Assembly: GCA_024413465.1 (NCBI GenBank)
Contig: JAKSVU010000003.1
Location: forward strand, 62,001-126,000
Direction: 5' to 3'
DNA: 64,000 nt
Origin: Alphaproteobacteria bacterium
GTDB taxonomy: Bacteria > Pseudomonadota > Alphaproteobacteria > CAAGCB01 > CAG-977
In this document: in pieces, positions 59,817-64,000 of the stretch
Numbering within the stretch: the first letter of the stretch is position 1
Layout of the letters: every line of letters starts with the position of its first letter
Notes under the pieces: generated by a model
What the model was told of the DNA's origin: nothing
The model's input: the letters and a program-made list of their open reading frames with translations, nothing else
The model's database searches: none
Made by a program: the position numbers and the translations under genes

Positions 59817-61801
59817 TGAGTGAAGGTACAATTTCTTTTCCGAAGTTTGTTTTACCGCCAGTTTCATTGGCGTCTAATACCGTTTACGTACCCGAAGTTC
59901 CCGTTGAGTTATCTTCTTTGCCTTTTGCAACTGTCTTACCCGCAGTTTTAAAACCTACGGATGATTTGCCGATTTTATCAATTACTTTGGAAACAGGGGA
60001 ACAAATTGAAATTCCTGTTAATGTGGCTTTTAAATCTAAAGAGCCAGTTCCTTTAACTATCAGAACTCTTCCGCCAGAAAATGGTCGAGGTTTTGCTTTT
60101 AAGATTATTAGTCAAATCGCAAATTTAGGGGTGAAAACGCCTTCTGCTTTTACGACTACACAAACGACAACTCCGAGTGTAAAAACACAACAAACACAAA
60201 AAGTTCAACCAAACGTTGCGCAGGCATATACCCCACAAACAAATGATGACGTTAAAACAGGTCGTATTGAAAAAAAAGCATTCACACCTATAAAAATGTC
60301 AGCTTTCGTTATCAAATCTGTTCCAGCTCCATTAACAAATTTATTGCCTGAATTATCAAGTCATTCAAAAGCTCAAGCAGGAATGAAACTAGATGTTGAA
60401 GTTATTCCAATTGATAAGGATGAATATATTGCATCGTTAAATCAGTCGGAACAGGAAAATTTTATTCAAGCAGAAAATGAAAAAGTATCGGTTCAAAATC
60501 AACAACAACCAGTCAGAAATATGCCTAAAAATAGTTTTGTTCAAAATGGGCAACAACAATTAAGAACACAACAGTCTCAATTTGGAAACGTTGAAAATCG
60601 ATCTGGTCAAAAACTTGATATTAGTTTATCACCAGGTGCAAAAGCTGATTTTAATCCAATCAAAGATGATGTTTTTTTGATGTTAAAATCTTTAACACCA
60701 GCTGGACAGGAAGGAGAAATGAATTATGATTTACCTCCTCGTCAAAATCAATCTAATCAAATGATGCGTGGTGATGCTGAACAAGTATTAAAAACAGGAA
60801 CAGAACAAGTTAAACAAAAAATGACTTCAGAAGTTGTATCTTCTGTCAAAATTCAAAATCAGACAGCAAAAACTCCTGTTTCTTCCAATATTCAAAACAC
60901 TACACCCGTAATAAATAATACTTTGTTTGAAAGTCAAAAAACTTATCAAGGGTTGATTTATCGTCCAACAGAACAATGTGTTCCTTTGATTGCAACCAAA
61001 GCAGGGGTGATGGTAATAGATGCTCATATAGCTTTGCCTCATTTAACACCTGTTCAAATTGTTGTTAAAGACGTTATTTCACCGCAAATTATTCCAGATT
61101 TACCAGATATTGATATGCCAACACCATTTAAAAATACGTGGTCAGTTTTAACACAAGCATTGTCAATTATGGAAAAAAATGATTCCTTCCAAGCCGAAGG
61201 GATGAAAGTCGTTTTACCTCAAATTAGTCCTCGTTTACCTGTTTTAATGATGAATTTTATTCAGGCAAGTGAAAATAATTTGCCATTTTCTGCTTGGTTT
61301 GGTCAAGCGAACGTAGATTTGTTGAAAAGTATTCCAGGTGGTGATGCTGTTTTGCGTCGTTTGGAAAAGGATTTTTCATCTGGTACGAAAAAAGCAATAG
61401 ATAAACAAAATGCTGTTTGGAAAGGTTGGGATATTCCCTTTTTGTCAGGTAATATTGTTGAACCAGTTTCCTTATATTTACAACGACCGAATGGGGGATA
61501 TGATCCAACGAAGAAAGAAAAAATTCATCCAGCAGGCGTGCGTTTTGTGATTGATTTATCCTTGTCAAAATTGGGTAAAATCCAAATGGAAGGTTTATCA
61601 AATCGTCAAAATAAATCCTTTGATTTAACTTTGCGTTATGAAAAAAAATTGCCGGATGATTTTGAAGCTCACGTTCAGAAAATATTTACACAGGTTTTAA
61701 CAGCCTTTGAATATTCTGGGAAAATGGGGATGAAACAGACGAGTGATTTCATAGAGTTTTCACCGGAACAGAAAGAATTTACGCCAGGAACGTGGGCATA
61801 A
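59816..61801 (+). CDS. FliK-like hypothetical protein
   Basis: This 661-residue protein starts with GTG overlapping the stop of the previous gene. The N-terminal and middle parts are Gln/Thr/Pro-rich and low in order (about 120-380), and the C-terminal 130 residues are folded: GVRFVIDLSLSKLGKIQMEG followed by SFDLTLRYEKKLPDDF. This end resembles the C-terminus of flagellar hook-length control protein FliK and related alphaproteobacterial proteins. No flagellar genes are in the window, so a hook-length role remains a guess. Confidence 0.6.
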   Translation: MSEGTISFPKFVLPPVSLASNTVYVPEVPVELSSLPFATVLPAVLKPTDDLPILSITLETGEQIEIPVNVAFKSKEPVPLTIRTLPPENGRGFAFKIISQIANLGVKTPSAFTTTQTTTPSVKTQQTQKVQPNVAQAYTPQTNDDVKTGRIEKKAFTPIKMSAFVIKSVPAPLTNLLPELSSHSKAQAGMKLDVEVIPIDKDEYIASLNQSEQENFIQAENEKVSVQNQQQPVRNMPKNSFVQNGQQQLRTQQSQFGNVENRSGQKLDISLSPGAKADFNPIKDDVFLMLKSLTPAGQEGEMNYDLPPRQNQSNQMMRGDAEQVLKTGTEQVKQKMTSEVVSSVKIQNQTAKTPVSSNIQNTTPVINNTLFESQKTYQGLIYRPTEQCVPLIATKAGVMVIDAHIALPHLTPVQIVVKDVISPQIIPDLPDIDMPTPFKNTWSVLTQALSIMEKNDSFQAEGMKVVLPQISPRLPVLMMNFIQASENNLPFSAWFGQANVDLLKSIPGGDAVLRRLEKDFSSGTKKAIDKQNAVWKGWDIPFLSGNIVEPVSLYLQRPNGGYDPTKKEKIHPAGVRFVIDLSLSKLGKIQMEGLSNRQNKSFDLTLRYEKKLPDDFEAHVQKIFTQVLTAFEYSGKMGMKQTSDFIEFSPEQKEFTPGTWA

Positions 61802-61825
61802 CTATTGTTTTTGAAAGGATGATTT

Positions 61826-62650
61826 ATGTTATATATTGGAGCTCATTTATCTGCCAGTAAAGGTTTTCTTGATATGGGAAAAACGGCAGTTGAAATAGGG
61901 GCAAATACCTTTCAATTTTTTACCAGAAATCCTCGTGGTGGTGCTGCAAAGCCGATTGATAAAGCTGATGTTGAAGCTTATTTGAAATTCGCAACAGAAC
62001 ATCATTTTGGCAAAATTTTAGCTCATGCTCCATATACGCTAAATGCTGCTGCAAAAGAAGATAGCATTTGGGATTTTGCCTTACAGACGATGGCAGATGA
62101 TTTAAAACGCATGGAATTTGTGCCAAACAATTATTATAATTTTCATCCAGGTTCTCATGTCGGACAAGGAATAGACGTTGGTATTGAAAAAATAGTCAAA
62201 TTATTGAATAAAATTTTGAAACCGGAACAGACAACAACTGTTTTATTAGAAACAATGGCAGGAAAAGGATCTGAGGTTGGTTCTAAATTTGAAGAACTTC
62301 GTCGGATTATTGATGGGGTAAATTTGTCAGATAAGATGGGTGTTTGTTTAGATACTTGTCACGTTTATGATGCAGGATATGATATTTTAAATCATTTAGA
62401 AGACGTGTTAGAACAATTTGATAAAATTATTGGACTAAACAGATTAAAAACTTTACACATTAATGATACAAAAAATCCGTATGAATCACATAAAGATCGT
62501 CATGAAAAAATCGGTCAAGGATTTTTAGGAACAAAAGCTTTTGAACAAATTATTCATCATCCGGTTTTAAGCAAATTGCCAATGTTCCTTGAAACACCAA
62601 ATGAAATCGAAGGATATGCTGACGAAATCAAATTGATTAAGTCAATGTAA
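61826..62650 (+). CDS. nfo: Endonuclease IV (AP endonuclease)
   Basis: This 274-residue enzyme cuts DNA at abasic sites in base-excision repair and uses three zinc ions. The family pattern is complete: [12 protein letters not shown] at the start, [10 protein letters not shown], the [11 protein letters not shown] block, [28 protein letters not shown], the late [10 protein letters not shown] and HRHEKIGQG-type region ([10 protein letters not shown]), and a terminal FLETPNE. The AUG follows GAAAGGATG. It is 24 bp after the FliK-like gene and may be co-transcribed. Confidence 0.97.
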   Translation: MLYIGAHLSASKGFLDMGKTAVEIGANTFQFFTRNPRGGAAKPIDKADVEAYLKFATEHHFGKILAHAPYTLNAAAKEDSIWDFALQTMADDLKRMEFVPNNYYNFHPGSHVGQGIDVGIEKIVKLLNKILKPEQTTTVLLETMAGKGSEVGSKFEELRRIIDGVNLSDKMGVCLDTCHVYDAGYDILNHLEDVLEQFDKIIGLNRLKTLHINDTKNPYESHKDRHEKIGQGFLGTKAFEQIIHHPVLSKLPMFLETPNEIEGYADEIKLIKSM

Positions 62651-62668
62651 TTGTCAATAAAGGTGAAA

Positions 62669-63022
62669 TTAGTCTTCGCTGTAAGCTGGAACGAGAACTG
62701 GTTTATCCCAACATTCAAAATCTGCACGACGGAAATTATGTCTGTTTGATAAAACAGCATTGACCATTACGGTATCTTTACCGCGAGTAGAACAGAATTT
62801 TTTTGCATGAGCTCCAATTTGAGATAACGTAATATGCTTATCGTTATACTCGTATGAAATCTGTCTATTATTTACTTTTGCAACGCGAATATCAGCTGTT
62901 TTGAAAATCAATAAATCTGAATCAACTTCAGTTTGTAAGTTAGGAGGTAAGTCATTTGGATAGTCAGGATTTGATTGACAACCACAAATTAAAAAAAGGG
63001 GAATTAAAAATAATCTCTTCAT
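62669..63022 (-). CDS. Putative lipoprotein
   Basis: This 117-residue protein has an N-terminal signal with lipobox (LIPLFLICGCQSN, Cys15), so it should be anchored in a membrane. The mature part has ITLSQIGAHAKKFCSTRGKDTVMV and one further cysteine pair. No family recognised. It overlaps the gene upstream by 4 bp and is convergent with nfo. Confidence 0.7.
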   Translation of the reverse strand: MKRLFLIPLFLICGCQSNPDYPNDLPPNLQTEVDSDLLIFKTADIRVAKVNNRQISYEYNDKHITLSQIGAHAKKFCSTRGKDTVMVNAVLSNRHNFRRADFECWDKPVLVPAYSED

Positions 63023-63522
63023 TTTTGTTCTTTCTGTTTTACAACCGAAGCATTAAGTTCAGCAGATAATTGTTTTAATTGTTTTAGACGTTCTTGTCTT
63101 TTTTGACGGTTTATTTGATCTTTTGACATTTTTTCTTTTTTACTTTCAACTAATTTCTTTTCAAGAACAGGAATACCTGTTTTTCTATCAAGTTCATAAG
63201 TTAAAATTTTATCCCCGTTTTGTTCTAAAATATCAAAAAAGATAGATTCACCTTTTACTTTAAAGGATTTTTCATCCAAAATAACACCATGATTTTTGAA
63301 ACGTTCATTGAAAAATTGAGTAACCTTTTTTTTCACACTTTCATCATCATGTTTTTTTGTAACAACGTCATGTTCATCACGGTCATAATATAAATTACCA
63401 TATTCACCGATGGAAGAACATCCCCCCATAGATAAATCATTGCCGTCATACCCACCTTTTGTACACCAAGCATGTGCATTTGTGGAAATAAATAACATAA
63501 ATAAAACTGCGTATTTAATCAT
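63019..63522 (-). CDS. Putative exported protein
   Basis: This 167-residue protein has a clear signal peptide (YAVLFMLFISTNAHAWC, cleavage likely after AHA). Two cysteines follow at about 20 and 35, then a charged central part, and the end is a Lys/Gln-rich coiled region (about 125-167). It is the first gene of a two-gene operon with the lipoprotein, so both probably act in the periplasm. Function unknown. Confidence 0.7.
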   Translation of the reverse strand: MIKYAVLFMLFISTNAHAWCTKGGYDGNDLSMGGCSSIGEYGNLYYDRDEHDVVTKKHDDESVKKKVTQFFNERFKNHGVILDEKSFKVKGESIFFDILEQNGDKILTYELDRKTGIPVLEKKLVESKKEKMSKDQINRQKRQERLKQLKQLSAELNASVVKQKEQK

Positions 63523-63643
63523 AAAGGGCTCATCAATTTAAAATTGAACTCATCTTAATGTATTTTCAGCAGAATTGCAATCGTTCATAAATTTTTTTGA
63601 TTTTTGATTTAAATCGTGTATTTTAAAAAAAAAGGTTAAATGA

Positions 63644-64000
63644 ATGGACTTTATTAAATCAATTTTATATTACCCCTTTTTACATCAACCTATGTGGGTA
63701 TGGTGGATGTTTTTTGGCGTGATGTGTGTAATTTTATTTCTTGATTTAGGTATTTTGGAAAAAAGATCACGAGAAATTACCGCTAAAAAAAGTTTTTTGT
63801 TGTTTTTGATTTATGCAGGAATTACCTGTTTATACGCAGGATGGATGGGATGGCATTTTTCTCCACAAATGGCTCAAAATTTTTTGATGGGTTATATCGT
63901 AGAAATGGGCTTGTCTATTGATAACGTTTTTGTATTTGGGCTCGTTTTTTCGTATTTGAATATTCCAAAAAGATTGCAACATCGCGTTTTGTTCTGGGGA
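63644..64000 (+). CDS. TerC/Alx-family membrane protein (3'-partial)
   Basis: The first 119 residues of a TerC-type protein are visible before the window ends. Evidence: LFLDLGILEKRSREITAKKS, a tryptophan-rich helix (YAGWMGWHFSP), and the family signature VEMGLSIDNVFVFGLVFSYLNIP with acidic residues in the membrane. TerC/Alx proteins export metal ions such as manganese. AAAGG precedes the AUG at 63644. Confidence 0.9.
   Translation, partial: MDFIKSILYYPFLHQPMWVWWMFFGVMCVILFLDLGILEKRSREITAKKSFLLFLIYAGITCLYAGWMGWHFSPQMAQNFLMGYIVEMGLSIDNVFVFGLVFSYLNIPKRLQHRVLFWG

Overview
The window is AT-rich DNA from a Gram-negative bacterium, most likely an alphaproteobacterium. The evidence is a DUF2924/serine-recombinase cassette, a DUF3768 gene and a FliK-like gene of the sort seen in alphaproteobacteria, plus spanin-type lysis genes that imply an outer membrane. 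The species cannot be named from the sequence alone.

Layout. (1) Bases 1-3691 are the end of one mobile element: a phage-type large terminase cut by the window edge, a DUF5681 gene, a DUF2924 gene and a large serine recombinase. Two very AT-rich genes of unknown function follow (3771-5395). (2) Bases 5623-47921 are a prophage of about 42 kb bounded by a perfect 41-bp direct repeat and integrated in the 3' part of a tRNA-Lys(CUU) gene, which the right end of the prophage rebuilds. The left arm carries a tyrosine integrase and a small AlpA-like gene. A cargo zone of about 13 kb follows: an AbiEi/AbiEii pair, an IS256 remnant, a YafQ/RelB-type toxin-antitoxin pair, a type I restriction system with fused methylase and specificity subunits, a HEPN-like gene, and a truncated DUF3987 gene. 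The cargo ends abruptly near 20650, inside the tail of a Toprim primase gene. Beyond that lie a candidate replication origin (12 GTAAC/GTTAC motifs in 245 bp), a helicase, a terminase, and the head and T7-like short-tail genes of a podovirus.

(3) The main finding is a diversity-generating retroelement (DGR) at 44097-45697. The last 110 bp of coding homology in the tail-fibre gene (VR) match a template repeat (TR) 302 bp downstream. All 20 differences lie at template adenines (20 of 27), and no other template base differs. A reverse transcriptase with a YMDD motif follows the TR. The system should diversify the tip of the tail fibre and hence host binding. The RT has SP where DGR enzymes usually have SQ, and no avd gene is recognisable nearby.

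(4) Lysis genes (M15 endolysin, holin-like proteins, an embedded spanin pair) and a stand-alone glycyl-radical-like domain close the prophage. The two morphogenesis blocks are each preceded by near-identical promoter-hairpin-terminator leaders.

(5) Bases 47954-64000 are host chromosome: two unknown genes, a heterodimeric ABC exporter, an EamA transporter, YbaK, two HExxH metallopeptidases, a SulP permease, a papain-like and a FliK-like protein, endonuclease IV, two exported proteins and the start of a TerC family gene.
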